Program-made: the position numbers and the translations under genes
Shown here: in pieces, positions 12,001-24,314 of the stretch
Layout: each line of letters begins with the position of its first letter
How positions within the stretch are numbered: position 1 is the first letter of the stretch
Notes under the pieces: generated by a model
Told to the model about the DNA's origin: nothing
Databases searched by the model: none
Seen by the model: the letters and a program-made list of their open reading frames with translations, nothing else
NCBI GenBank assembly: GCA_013398955.1
Contig: VWPU01009432.1
Location: 450,001-514,000 of the forward strand
DNA length: 64,000 bases
Direction: 5' to 3'
DNA from: Callaeas wilsoni
Taxonomy: Eukaryota > Chordata > Aves > Passeriformes > Callaeidae

Positions 12001-12180
12001 ACTGTCCGACGTAAACCTAAAAATACAAGGGAATTCCGAACTAGGGCAGATGCAATAACCTTAACGCAACCCCGTTGTGCCTACCAATTGCATACATATG
12101 GTATGTAAACTAACCCGCTGTTCTGAGACCCTCTGCTAGAGGACCATATGTGCTGCAATTGGTAAAGCACAGAGGAGCTG
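12001..12180. other. CpG-richer block enclosing a long fold-back
   Basis: Six CpG dinucleotides fall within about 120 bases (for example CCGACG, TTCCGAAC, AACGC, CCCGTT and CCCGCT), against long CpG-free stretches on either side. The right half is a long imperfect hairpin, listed separately. The contrast suggests either a comparatively young insertion or a constrained element. I cannot assign it to a repeat family. Confidence 0.4.
12076..12171. repeat. 96-nt imperfect fold-back hairpin
   Basis: Three blocks pair in order. TGTGC (12076-12080) pairs with GCACA (12167-12171), TACCAATTGCA (12082-12092) with TGCAATTGGTA (12154-12164), and ACATATGGT (12094-12102) with ACCATATGT (12143-12151). They are separated only by a 1/2-nt internal loop and a 1/2-nt bulge, giving a 25-bp stem. 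The 40-nt apical region contains a further small hairpin, CCTCT/AGAGG (12130-12134 with 12138-12142). The layout is compatible with a microRNA precursor with a large loop, or a palindromic MITE relic. I recognise no known microRNA and no transposon termini, and the transcribed strand is unknown. Confidence 0.7.
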
Positions 12181-15100
12181 CCTGAGCAGTGCTTTGTCAC
12201 TGCTTATACTAACTTTCTTCTTGGGTCACATACACACCTTCAATACACCATAACCTCTTTGCTGCCACGTTTCTGTTTTCTCCCTGACTTTCCATTTATT
12301 CTGCTAATTTTAGTTTTATTTGGTTTGATCAGTAAGATAAAAATCTCGTCAGTAAGATTTTCCTGCTGAACACTATTTGAAAAAATAATTGCGTAAGTGA
12401 AATTCCTGTCTCTTAATTGTAAGAATTTTCACCTCAATAAATTTCTCATGTCCTCTAAAATAAGTGGCATATATCTTGCTTTGGTCCTGTCACCTCAGTG
12501 ACAGTCAGTTTCACCCAAATTCAGAGATGTTTGTTTGGCTTATCCAAACTTCTTGATAAATCTGAAAAAAATTTCTATTTGTCCTACCTGATTTAGCAAC
12601 AACTCACTCTCCTGTATATAACAGATCTGAGCTGAAATATTTCACTGTATTATACTTTTGTACTTTTCACCACTTTGACTATTCTCTAGGTAACTTAGTT
12701 CAGATTAACATCATCCATTTTCCTGTAAGCAGCGATGTAGACAAGATGTATCTTTTACTCCATTAAGTATTGGTACTTATAATTTATTATTAAAGAGGCT
12801 ACATTCCTTTCCCCACCATTTTGAATGTCTTTTGAAAATAATTTAAGAGGTTTTTGTAATACGAAAATGTTATCCTCCTGGGACACTACACACGCCTACA
12901 AGCTCTAACCAGCATAGTAAATAAGTCCAGGTAAAGTATAGCATAAAACACAGAAAAGAACTTTACTAATTAATAAATAATATACATTAAGTGTGCACAT
13001 GAGCGAATGCACGCAAAACCCACAAATGAACTGTGGGACAGCAGATGGCAGAACATCAAGGTATTTAGATATTTTTGTGATTTCTGGTTACCTTACCATG
13101 TATAAAAATCATTAAAAGGAACAAAAAGGGCAACAAAGGGTGTTCTGGAATTCTGTTTAGCTATCTAGCTTCCAAAATCCTTCACTGAGTTTTGAGCGCT
13201 TATTTCAGCACTCACTGCAGGATGGAGATTGTACAAAGGTGGTTTTGTTTTTCTGTAGTCCCAGGACTTTCCTAGTGCTGGATCAGTTAGGTTGGAAATG
13301 GAAGCAGCCTCAGGCACTTTGCTCTAGGCTGCTCTAATTTGAGACAGTTACCAAAGGCCTCTGGGGGCCAATTTATGGGTAAGGTGTCAACTAAAAGTAT
13401 GAGCTGTATAATCTCTCCTCACAGAGTGGTGCAGAACTCTTGCAGTGCCTCCACATGAGGGAAGGTTTCCTTTTTCTTGGTGGGATCCTAAATGTTAATC
13501 AGGTCTGCATGTGCACACTTCAAGGGAGTACTGGATCTTATTCAACTGTGTCCAGCACAAGAGTGCAACTCGGACACTTCAGTAACCAAAACTAAGAAAT
13601 GTAATTGTATAAAATGGTAGGATTTTTTTTTCAGGATGGGAGAAGGAGATGGAATATGGTCTATCTCTTTCAGGTAGAGTTTCACAGTTCTTTTTACTTT
13701 GGGGATAAAAAGGTGGTAGGAAGTACTGATCTCAAACTACTTTATGCATATTTATGCATATTTATGCAACTAAATGGATCTGTCACCATGTTCCAGAGAA
13801 AGCCAATGACAAACAGGACTTCTCTTGAGCTTCTAGAATAGGAAATTGCAAGCAAAAAAAGTTTTCTCTGATTTTACATTATTATAGACTCCTGCAGACT
13901 CTCTTTTCACTCCAGTCATTCCCCTCTTTTGCTGATATAGTTTCATAGGGGCTACAAAGAAAAGAAGGATACTCAGATTTTTAGGACAAAATCTATTAAA
14001 GGCCATGTCAGATGAAGGCAAGGTCAGAATCATGTCTAGTAATAAATGGAGCATCTAAACAATATAATATTTGTTTTATTTCTTTGAGAGTAAATTTTCT
14101 TCTTAATAGTTGATGACTGTACCTTTAGTATCAACATTTTTGATTGTTCTCTCAGTATTATAGGGTTGAATTGAACTCAATATATAAATCATTACACGGA
14201 AATGAGTATCTCAGAAGTTTAGGTTCAGTTCCCTTGTTAGATTGACAAGGAAGAAGAATTCCTGGCCCGGTGCAAGCTGCTAAGATCCAGTTGACATAAT
14301 GTTGAATTGAAGTAGACCCTAAGAGACAGAGTGGTTTCAAAGAACATAATATCCTTCATGAAATGCTTGGTTCTTATCCAGGTTACCCCTGAAGTAAGTT
14401 TGAAATAAATTTATATTCTTTTAAGAATGCCTTTCTACTTTTCTGTCTACGTTTGAAGGCCTGAGGTAGACTACATCAGCAAAGAATTTATTTTTGGCTT
14501 TGGAAACTAATCCACACAGGATAAGATTTGAGAGGTTTTAGTTTTGTATGTGCCATTATACGCATGAAGCTGGTAACTACATCTGGGAGCAATAACCTTA
14601 TGTTGTTTGTAATCTCAGGTATGAAGATATGCTAATCATGGATTAGCTTCTTTATTTCTTCAAAAATATCCATATCTGATGATAAAGTACTGTAGACAGT
14701 AACCTGACAGGCATTGTGCTAGACGAGATGCGCTTTTTAGTCAACTTCCTTTTTATTTTCAAACGTTTCTCCTTTCACTCTTCTGGCCTATAGCTGTGCA
14801 AGTGGATAAGTGGCTCTTTCAGATCTGATGCCAACATCAGTCTACAAATTGGCAGATGGTGCCATGAGGCGAGGCAGTTAGTTGGCAAGCCCCCCACCCC
14901 CTGCCCTGCAACCAATTTAGCTTCTTATGTTGGCATGGATCCTGCCATCCTGAGCCAGTGCCCAAACTAGGCCTTCTAGTGTGTGACTCAATATGCTACT
15001 GCTTAGCCCTAGGACAGCTAATCATGTATTCTTTCAAAATTGATGTGAATTAATTAGGCACTGTAGGCAGGGTCTAAGGGGAGAAAGTGCATGGTCCTAC

Positions 15101-16603
15101 TAAGTAGAGCAAAGCAGAAATGCGTTCCCTGGTAAAACAAAATGCCCTCCCCTTCTGCCAGTGGCTAAGCACTGCCCTTTATTTACTCCTACATCACCTT
15201 TCTGTTGAGCAAGATCAGGTTTGATCTGCTGGGTTCTCATTAAGTTGCAACATATTTGTTTTGTTAATTGGCACCAACATTCAGGATTTTTTTTTCCCTG
15301 GCAAATATAGATCTTCTTGGCAATTGTGCACCCCAAGAAAAGAAGGAAGTGGAAAGCCCAGTGCCATATAAGTGTAATTAGCTTTAACTGGAGAAACAGA
15401 AGCTGGAGTTCAGACAAGCTTGCTGGCTGAGTTATAGGGGAAACTTTATCAGGAAGTGCCGCTGTGTCAGTGGGAAAGTCCTGTAGCTATGGATACTGGG
15501 GATTGCTGAAATATAATTCAGCTACATAAAGGCCTAAGCAAAATGAAACAAATCACTTCCTTTCCAAAACTTTAGATATTAAACTCACAGCGTTAGGCCA
15601 AAAACGGAAACTCTTTCAACCGACAGAGTGACAGGCTCATAAATTTCACCACAAAACCTTGTAGTGGGAAGGAGTCTCTCCTGGAGCCGGGTTTCTCACC
15701 AGGGACCCTGTGTGTACAATGGCATGTTTGCTCAGGCATTGGGAGCTGGGATGCAGACACTAAAGAGGGTTTGATTCTTTTCTAGTGTCTTGGAGTTTCA
15801 TTCCAACTTGCCAGCAGATGCCATATATACAACGAAAATTCAAGTAGTGGAGAAACAGAAATATTATTGTAAGGCTTTAAATACAGAGGAGGGAAAAAAT
15901 TAGCCTTTTGGTTCCATTCTCTTTTTGTTAAAGTAAACTAATGCTTCATTGGGAATACCCCATCTCATGAACAGCAAAATTATTTTAAAGTTTCAGCTAA
16001 ATTTTTTTGCTGAGAGTTTCTGCTTTTAAGATTTCAGCAGTTGTGTTCACCATTGTGTTTACTTTGCTTACAGTTAGATTAGAAAAGCAAGCAATGCCTC
16101 TTGTGCAAGCCGTGCATCTGACAGTCATCAAAAGTTTTTGTATGATGCTTATAATACTACAATTCTTCTTGTTGGCCTTGTATAAAGCAATTTCAGAATG
16201 GTGCACAAGTAATGTACCAACCACCTATGTGATTCTGCTTCTCTATTCACTACGGCACCATTTTATATGGGCATACAAAATTGCAGATGAAGAAGAAAAT
16301 ATTTACTTTTTTTTATGCAGAAAATGTGCAGGTAAACAAAGCAAATTTGTTATTTCTTCTGGTGAGGCTCAAGGAAGCTTTTTTCACAACTTAAGTTGCT
16401 TTCCAGACAGAAAGATAAGGATTTTATACAAATAATAATTGTAAGTATTAGGGTGTGTGGGAGTTTTTTGCTCAGTTGGTTTGTTGTTTTGGGGTTTTTT
16501 TTGTGAATCCAGGGATACAAAAGGGATTTATAGAGAGTAAAGAGAAAACAAGAAATACATGAAAGTAATGCTGAACAATTGGGATTATTAGCACATTTCT
16601 CCT
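12181..16603. other. Gene-free DNA with minor repeats
   Basis: No gene is recognised. A 10-bp unit TTTATGCATA is repeated about 2.8 times at 13741-13768. A moderately GC-richer patch lies at about 14780-15000. A plus-strand ORF of 142 codons (16007-16435) with a hydrophobic N-terminal half lies just before the pyrimidine array. It matches no family I know and overlaps a minus-strand ORF, so I leave it unannotated. Confidence 0.5.
13741..13768 (+). repeat. 10-bp tandem repeat TTTATGCATA, about 2.8 copies
   Basis: Two exact units followed by TTTATGCA. Each unit carries ATGCATA, which resembles part of a POU octamer site, so the unit could create clustered weak POU sites. It is equally consistent with neutral slippage. 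Confidence 0.75.
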
Positions 16604-16868
16604 CTTTTCTTTTCTTTTCTTTTCTTTTCTTTTCTTTTCTTTTCTTTTCTTTTCTTTTCTTTTCTTTTCTTTTCTTTTCTTTTCTTTTCTTTTCTTTTCT
16701 TTTCTTTTCTTTTCTTTTCTTTTCTTTTCTTTTCTTTTCTTTTCTTTTCTTTTCTTTTCTTTTCTTTTCTTTTCTTTTCTTTTCTTTTCTTTTCTTTTCT
16801 TTTCTTTTCTTTTCTTTTCTTTTCTTTTCTTTTCTTTTCTTTTCTTTTCTTTTCTTTTCTTTTTTTTT
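16604..16868 (+). repeat. Pentanucleotide array (CTTTT)n, about 51 units
   Basis: Cytosines fall exactly every 5 bases from 16604 to 16859, giving 51 perfect CTTTT units. The next expected cytosine, at 16864, is a T. This makes a T9 run that forms the border with the hexanucleotide array. The complementary strand is pure purine (GAAAA). Long reading frames through this tract on both strands encode only lysine/arginine/glutamate or phenylalanine/serine/leucine low-complexity peptides and are artefacts of the unit length, not genes. Confidence 0.98.
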
Positions 16869-17796
16869 CTTTTTCTTTTTCTTTTTCTTTTTCTTTTTCT
16901 TTTTCTTTTTCTTTTTCTTTTTCTTTTTCTTTTTCTTTTTCTTTTTCTTTTTCTTTTTCTTTTTCTTTTTCTTTTTCTTTTTCTTTTTCTTTTTCTTTTT
17001 CTTTTTCTTTTTCTTTTTCTTTTTCTTTTTCTTTTTCTTTTTCTTTTTCTTTTTCTTTTTCTTTTTCTTTTTCTTTTTCTTTTTCTTTTTCTTTTTCTTT
17101 TTCTTTTTCTTTTTCTTTTTCTTTTTCTTTTTCTTTTTCTTTTTCTTTTTCTTTTTCTTTTTCTTTTTCTTTTTCTTTTTCTTTTTCTTTTTCTTTTTCT
17201 TTTTCTTTTTCTTTTTCTTTTTCTTTTTCTTTTTCTTTTTCTTTTTCTTTTTCTTTTTCTTTTTCTTTTTCTTTTTCTTTTTCTTTTTCTTTTTCTTTTT
17301 CTTTTTCTTTTTCTTTTTCTTTTTCTTTTTCTTTTTCTTTTTCTTTTTCTTTTTCTTTTTCTTTTTCTTTTTCTTTTTCTTTTTCTTTTTCTTTTTCTTT
17401 TTCTTTTTCTTTTTCTTTTTCTTTTTCTTTTTCTTTTTCTTTTTCTTTTTCTTTTTCTTTTTCTTTTTCTTTTTCTTTTTCTTTTTCTTTTTCTTTTTCT
17501 TTTTCTTTTTCTTTTTCTTTTTCTTTTTCTTTTTCTTTTTCTTTTTCTTTTTCTTTTTCTTTTTCTTTTTCTTTTTCTTTTTCTTTTTCTTTTTCTTTTT
17601 CTTTTTCTTTTTCTTTTTCTTTTTCTTTTTCTTTTTCTTTTTCTTTTTCTTTTTCTTTTTCTTTTTCTTTTTCTTTTTCTTTTTCTTTTTCTTTTTCTTT
17701 TTCTTTTTCTTTTTCTTTTTCTTTTTCTTTTTCTTTTTCTTTTTCTTTTTCTTTATCTTTTTCTTTTTCTTTATCTTTTTCTTTTTCTTTTTCTTC
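16869..17796 (+). repeat. Hexanucleotide array (CTTTTT)n, about 154 units
   Basis: Cytosines fall exactly every 6 bases from 16869 to 17793, 154 unit steps without any length change. The only interruptions are T-to-A changes at 17755 and 17773, 18 bases (three units) apart and both near the right edge. The array then ends in TTCTTCACTT. Because 6 is a multiple of 3, it opens endless poly-Lys, Glu-Lys or poly-Phe frames, which are not genes. With the pentamer array it makes about 1.19 kb of strictly homopurine/homopyrimidine DNA, a substrate for triplex (H-DNA) formation. The near-perfect purity implies recent expansion, or collapse or extension in assembly. Confidence 0.98.
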
Positions 17797-18696
17797 ACTT
17801 TTATTCTTTTTTCCTTCCACTGGGGAACAGCCTGATCAGCAATATGAATTTATTTACCTATCTATACCCTCCCTTCTGCAAATCATTCACTTACAGAGCA
17901 TGTAAAAACCCACACTATTCTCCAGAGCAGCAAGAAAGTGGGATTAAAGACCCATGGGAACTGTTGCTAACATCTTATAAAAAAGAAGAAAAGTCATGGG
18001 AGAATTCAAAGGTAAAGGTCTTAGACATGACAAGGAACAGTAGAGAAATTAAAAATATCTCCAACAGAAAGCTGAATCCAAAATGTAGAGGTTGTACAGG
18101 TGCCACACACATAAAGTGAAATAGCAGAAGTTAATTAAATACAAATCTAAGGGTGAGAGTGAGGGAAAAACAAAGGAGAAAAATGTGATCATGTAAAGGC
18201 ACTGAAAAACTCATTATTAGACCTGACACTGAACTTAAGGCTAAATCATAGCATGAGAGCACAGCCTAAAGCAAGGGTGTACTTCAAGAATCATAATTTT
18301 ACAATAAAGTACCTAGATGTACAGGTTCAAACAGAGGGAAATAGATTAAAATTAACCTTCTATAAGTAATAAAACTTTACTCAATATGGAAATGTTTTTG
18401 AAACATTTTATAAACCTAAATGTTAGGTTAGAGGTCAAAATAAGTGCACAGTTATAGACTTCTATGACTATCAGAGAGGTAAAGTTTCAGCAGCAGTAGT
18501 TTTTGAGAGAAGAGGAAAGGAAACTTCTGGTTTTTATAACATGTCCTAGCAAGGTACTGCTTAAAAAAAAAATAAAAATGTTTGGTCAGTTTTATTCAGT
18601 TATCATTGAAAAATTATCCTGTGGTGTAACCTTGGCCACCCAACTTTAACAACCACTGTTTGTACTAGTGGGAGTGACAATGCTGAATACACACCA

Positions 18697-18712
18697 TGCA
18701 TTTTAAAATGCA
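18697..18712. repeat. 16-bp perfect palindrome
   Basis: TGCATTTTAAAATGCA is its own reverse complement. In AT-rich DNA of this length about one such palindrome is expected by chance, so I attach little weight to it. Confidence 0.6.
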
Positions 18713-19750
18713 GTTTTCACTATAGACAAAGTACCATAACCTGCAAAAGGGGCATAACAAAGTGCCCTACGTCATTTGTAATGCTGATTTCAGCTGATTA
18801 ACTAATTCTTAAATCTAGAATCAGAGCCTATGTCCTTATTTTGGTCCTTTATCTCATTGTACATTGAGGCAGGTACTTAGAAATATGTCTAGCATTTTTT
18901 GAGCACTGTAAGTTTACACTAACAATATGCCCACAGAAAAACAAATGTGAAGGCCAGTAAAAGCAGTAAATCGGTATTAACTTGTCATGCCAAAATGTCA
19001 ATGTGCCTTAATTAAGAAGACATTGGGGACCAGATAACCTCTAAGGTGACCCTTACAGATTTATACTTAGCTTTAACATACTCAGAATTTATGGTGATTC
19101 ATGTAAAATCATCTGTCTAGCTCTCACATTCCTAACCTGCATTTCCAAGTGAGAAGTGAGTTGGTAGATTGATTTGGCAAAAAGATTTTTGCGTCTTAGT
19201 AGGAAGTAGAGGAATTAAAAACTGTGCACTTGGAAAGTGATAAACCCATTAAAAGCAAATATTTGACGCCAGCAAGTACAATATTTTGCAATACACAGGC
19301 TATATTGTCCAACACCACTCTTCAGCAGAATTACACGCAAATTGGAGTTTGGGAGACAAATAACAAACCTTTATCTTGTATGTGGGACTTCTTGTGAGAA
19401 CATATAGCAAAGTCAGAATTATTTTACCACTAAAATTCTAAGTCCAAGGTTCTGGCTTTGTTAGAGTAGACGGAATGTTATTTGTGGAAAGCCCTGTGTT
19501 TCACAAGGCAATGCAGAGCTAGATGATAGAGACCTCTCCTCTAACATTACCAGATGCAATTCATGTCCTATGTGTAGGGCAGTTGCAAAAGCTGAGGGTT
19601 TGTTTGCTTCTGAAAACAGATGACTATGGAATAACTGCACAATTTCTTATATAAATTCTTTTTTTAAAAAAATTTTCCTCTTAAATCATTATTATTTAGA
19701 ATTAACTCCTTGGTCATGTAAGACACCATGAAAAAAACCACTTTCGTAAT

Positions 19751-19789
19751 TTCAAATACGAAAACGTGAAAATTTTCAAATATGAAAAC
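19751..19789 (+). repeat. 24-bp period near-repeat, two copies
   Basis: TTCAAATACGAAAAC (19751-19765) recurs as TTCAAATATGAAAAC (19775-19789), differing by one C/T transition in a CpG. It looks like a small local duplication. Confidence 0.55.
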
Positions 19790-22700
19790 ACTTCTTATAA
19801 AAAATAAAAAAAAACAGAGTCAATAAAACCAGTAAGTGTTTGTCAGTAAATACAGAAAATTAAGATTTTTCTTCATTGAGCAGGTATGATTTATGCTTCA
19901 ACTTGTGAACAATTTTTTTTCTGATTTTCCCTGTTATTCTGAGTTTTTCTTCCTAATTAAGTGTATTGGTAGAATAGTTTTGGAAATGAAAGTTCCCGTT
20001 TGCACACACTGATGACCAAAGCAAAACAGACTGCTTTATCATGCCCAAGTGCTTTTGGTCGTTTTGCTTTTTGTTGTTCTGGTTTGGGATTTTTTTTCTG
20101 ATATTGTTAAATTGCTTTTAGGAAAGGCAAGTGGGGCATATTCTGTGACTGGTCAAAAAATTGTTCACTTCAAACTAAAGACCATCTGATAATGTCAGTT
20201 GTGTTGTGCTGTGTTTGTATGCTGTGAAGTGTTTTCCAACAGAAAACAGAGTTTAACTAACTGGTTTTTAAATATTTCATTAAAGGAATAAAACACACTG
20301 AATCTTAACAACTTTTTAAATATAATTCATTATCCAAAAGCTGTTTTAATTTGTTGGCTCCAAATTAACAGTCTGACAATAATTTATTTTCCATATATTG
20401 TTATCTTTAAAATTATTTGAATCCTAGATAAATGTAATGAAGAGGTACTATTTTAATAAAAAAAATTAAACTTACAGAAAATGGCTTAAAATATATAGAC
20501 AAATTAAATATCTTTTGAATATCTATTTTATTCCTTGGTCCCAGGCAAACAATGGAACTATTAGCAAGAACACATTACTATGCTTGGTGATATTTCATAT
20601 GGTATTTGACAATCCATAGGGGCTACTTCTCCTTCTCCATAAATAAGATATATAATTTAATGGGCCTCTTTTATCTTGCACATCATAGCAAATCTACAAG
20701 AACATCACTTAACCTCCTCTAGCCATCTTTCACCTGCCATAGTCTCACAGACATGAATAAACCAAAATTATAATACTTTAGATTTTTGTATTATGAATAT
20801 GTATTTTCACATGTTAAACGTTGTCCCATCCACAGCAGATTTCAGACTGTCAAATACATTAAAACTACTGATTTGAGGAATGTATAAGACTTCCAAACAT
20901 CTTGGGGATATGTAAAACATTATGAAATCGAGTGACTGTGAGCTATGACCCACATACTTCAGCTGTAAATTTCCAAAGTCAAATATGTACTGGAAATGTT
21001 ATGCTAATAGTTTCTTGTTCCTTCTCATGTAACTGCCTCAGCAGCTCAACATGACAGGTGTCACGTGCCACGTTTTGTGAGCCACAGCACTGCTGATTGC
21101 AAGAAAATGACAACCAGGCAATTGATCGCCTATTTCCTATTGATGAGCATACAAAAACCCAACCACACCACATCCTTAATTCTTTCCAAACTTTCATATC
21201 AGTTAGTCTCAGAACTAATGTAAGCCCTTCCTTTTTCTTAGGAATTTGGAAAACATAAGGAAAGCTCCTCAGTGGATGTATTTTGGCATAGGTTTTACAA
21301 ATGACATTTTTACAAATGGCATCCATGTCAAGTTATATTACTTGAGAACCTGGTTCTCATTTTAAAAAAATGCAGAATGCTTAGATAGATTGCAGCCATT
21401 TGCTCAGCTGATATTTTTTCTGACATTGTATGATTATTTGTGACTTTTTGAAATAATCAATCCTCTTTGTTACACTAGGCAAGAAAATGATGAATGTTTA
21501 AAAAATATGAACTTGTATAAAGCCATGAAAAGTGGGGGAAAATTGAATAGCTGTGTTCTGCTTTCAAGGCAATTGTAAAGCAAGGCTTTACTCAAAATCT
21601 TACCAAAAAGACTTTTCCCTATGATTTCTCTTCTGCACAACCTTCAGACACACACCTGAGGTTATGTATGGTTGCTCAGACAAGCTTCAAAAATCTAAAT
21701 CTTGTGATTTTACTTACTTGGTAAAGTACTTATTTTATGATCTATTGCTACTCACTTTCAAAAAGTGCAGCATTTCATGTGTGATTTCTATTGTGATAAT
21801 GATGAGAAACATCAGCCAAGATGCTATGTGAATGCAGAACAAGGAAGTTGGTCTCAAGCAACAGACATCTGGACAAAATAATTCCTCTGCCCATTGCAGC
21901 TGTTCAGTATCATACAGATGCCGGTTCTAAGACACTGAGAATTGTGATGATCACGTTTTGCAGGTGCTCAAAATGGACACAGCTGCTTTTAAAAGACATG
22001 GATGTCTTCAAATTATCTGTGTTTTGTAGTATGTTTTACAGCTCTCCAGTCTCCCACATCTGTGCTATCCACTTAAATTGCAAATTATTTGGTGCTGTTG
22101 TGAAAGAGCATTGCATGTTTGCCCAGCACGTGGGCTCTTGGATGGTCTCTTAGCACTTCTGCAGTAACCAATCAAACAGAAATTTTGGCTTAATGGTGTT
22201 ATAAGAGAAAAAGATTTGTCAAGGTACAGTAGGTTCAATTAGCCTTATAACATCAGTGTGTCATAGGAACATCAAAAAGTCAGAAAACTCTCTCCCCAAA
22301 TTCTCTTCCCATAGCAGAATCAGCTAAACCTGTGTTACTGCTGAGACATATGTGTCTAGTGTGCTCCTGAAAACTTTCACTCACAGAGAAGCTCGTATCT
22401 TTCCCAGTTATACGTTCTACTTTAATATTGCTCATAATACCCAATCTGACTCTCCTTTGCTGTGATGTAAGTGAATTGATTTCCTCCAATGGACAACAGA
22501 GAGTAAATTCTTCCTTTTTATTTTCTGTTTGATCTGGTGGGACATGCTTTCTAAATCTTGGATTGTTCTTTCTCTCCCCTAGATTGTCCTAAGCATTCAG
22601 CCTTTTTTTGACTGTGGTACCAAACCCACATAGTACCAATTATGAAGAACCAAGAAAGGGATTATTTTATGTGTCCAACTTACACTCTCTATGGCATTCC

Positions 22701-24314
22701 CCTTTTTAGTAGTGCCATGCTGTTCACGACACTAGTTCATCATAACTATAAACACTAAATTTATTCCTGCAAAACATTCTTATAACATAGCTATTTATTC
22801 TCTACTCTTTATTTATGAGTTGGTATTCCAGCATAATTCCTTCTGCTTTTGGAGACATTCACTTTATTATTTCTAAAAAGAACACCTCTTTGTCAAGAAC
22901 ATTTTATTTATAATCCCATTTTACTGTTTACTTCTGGTTACTTAAGCAGAACACTCTTTCCATCAGACGAACCATTAGCCTAAGCCTCAATGTTATCTCA
23001 GAGTTCAGGTATCATCTCTATTTTTCCTGTAAAGACATGCAATTTAACCTGCATGCCTTTAGATACAAGGTACATTATACTGATTAGATAAGCCAGAGGG
23101 TTTGTGTTTTGATGAAGATATAAATGGGGTAAAGTAGAATTAGTGAAGTTCTTGGAATTAAGTCCATAAAACTAGTTCTAGTCTTTGACTCTAGAGATTT
23201 TTAGGGCACAAATTGTTGTAATCCATGAATAAATACTGTAGTATATTTGATCTGCCATAATATTTCCATATTATTTCCATGCCTGCTTGGCTCCTGTACC
23301 AGTGACAGTTATAAAAGAGGGTTAGACAAACTTTTTGTGTGACCCGGTTTTACAATTTTAACTAGTATTGTCTATCCAAATCAAACCCTGCTGATGACAA
23401 TGAGATAGAAACCAAACTTGTGGGCCCTAGTGAAAATGAAGACTGTATATGAAGCAGAATCAGAAAAAGTCTAAGAAAAGATAAGACTTAAGTCTATGTA
23501 AACTATTTATTAAAATATAAAAATAACAATGTTAATGACACTGATGATACAGTTAATGATATATCCAAATCAGCATCAATAAAACTCCATGCACTATACA
23601 AACAGGTGAAAAAATATGTTCAGAAGTATCATTAATTTCACTGAGATGAGAAATTAAACTATGGAAAGCATTTATGCTATTATTAAAAAAATTCTTTCTG
23701 TTAACATTACCCTTATTGCTTCTCTCATCCTGCAGAAAAAAGTACAAAACTGATTATAAAAGTGTACAAATTTGATCTTGATTTCACTGTGTTCTCCCTA
23801 AGTTATTTACCTTAATATAGTAATAGTAATAGGATAGTAATATCCCAGGTCTAGCTTTTAATGTTATGCTGCACAGTTCTGGGAATTAAATGGTGACATT
23901 TAATTCACTTGATGGAATTGAGCAGCCCAACAAAGACAAGAATTGACAGAAATCCCAAGTAAGCTATTGTGTCATGTTGCAAGCCTAGAGACACCTATGC
24001 TCAAATTAAGTTCCTCTTAGTGCTAATCATATGATGACTACATTCTAGTCAGTGGCATCAAGCAATGGTGACTTCTCAGATGCATACAATTAAGTTCATA
24101 CTACACTTACACAAAAACTCTATTTTAAGAACTCAAGGATTCTGTGAATATCATATTGCATGATTTATAATAGTTATAAAAATACTTAAGGGATCCTTAA
24201 TAAAAAAAAAATTTAATGTCAAAGCAAAGGAAAACACAAGTGAATTCCAAAAATGTTTGTTGTGGTCTAAGGACCAAAACCAAACACCAGGAAGCTGCTG
24301 TGACTATTGCATAT

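Larger units (their letters stand above)
17797..24314. other. Gene-free AT-rich DNA
   Basis: No gene is recognised. Small items seen are a 16-bp perfect palindrome at 18697-18712, a 15-bp near-repeat at 19751/19775, and a 15-bp near-repeat near 21296-21325. ORFs at 20979-21326 (minus) and 21821-22153 (plus), each about 110 codons, have no recognisable domains. Confidence 0.55.

Noticed and set aside
16007..16435. 142-codon plus-strand ORF with a hydrophobic first half
   Set aside because: It has no recognisable domain and overlaps a minus-strand ORF. A length near 140 codons is possible by chance when six frames of 64 kb are searched. Only transcript evidence would rescue it.
16350..17835. 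Three very long ORFs (418-482 codons) on both strands of the pyrimidine array
   Set aside because: They encode only Lys/Glu/Arg or Phe/Ser/Leu low-complexity chains dictated by the 5- and 6-bp units, with stop-free frames in several phases at once. They are a repeat artefact, not proteins.
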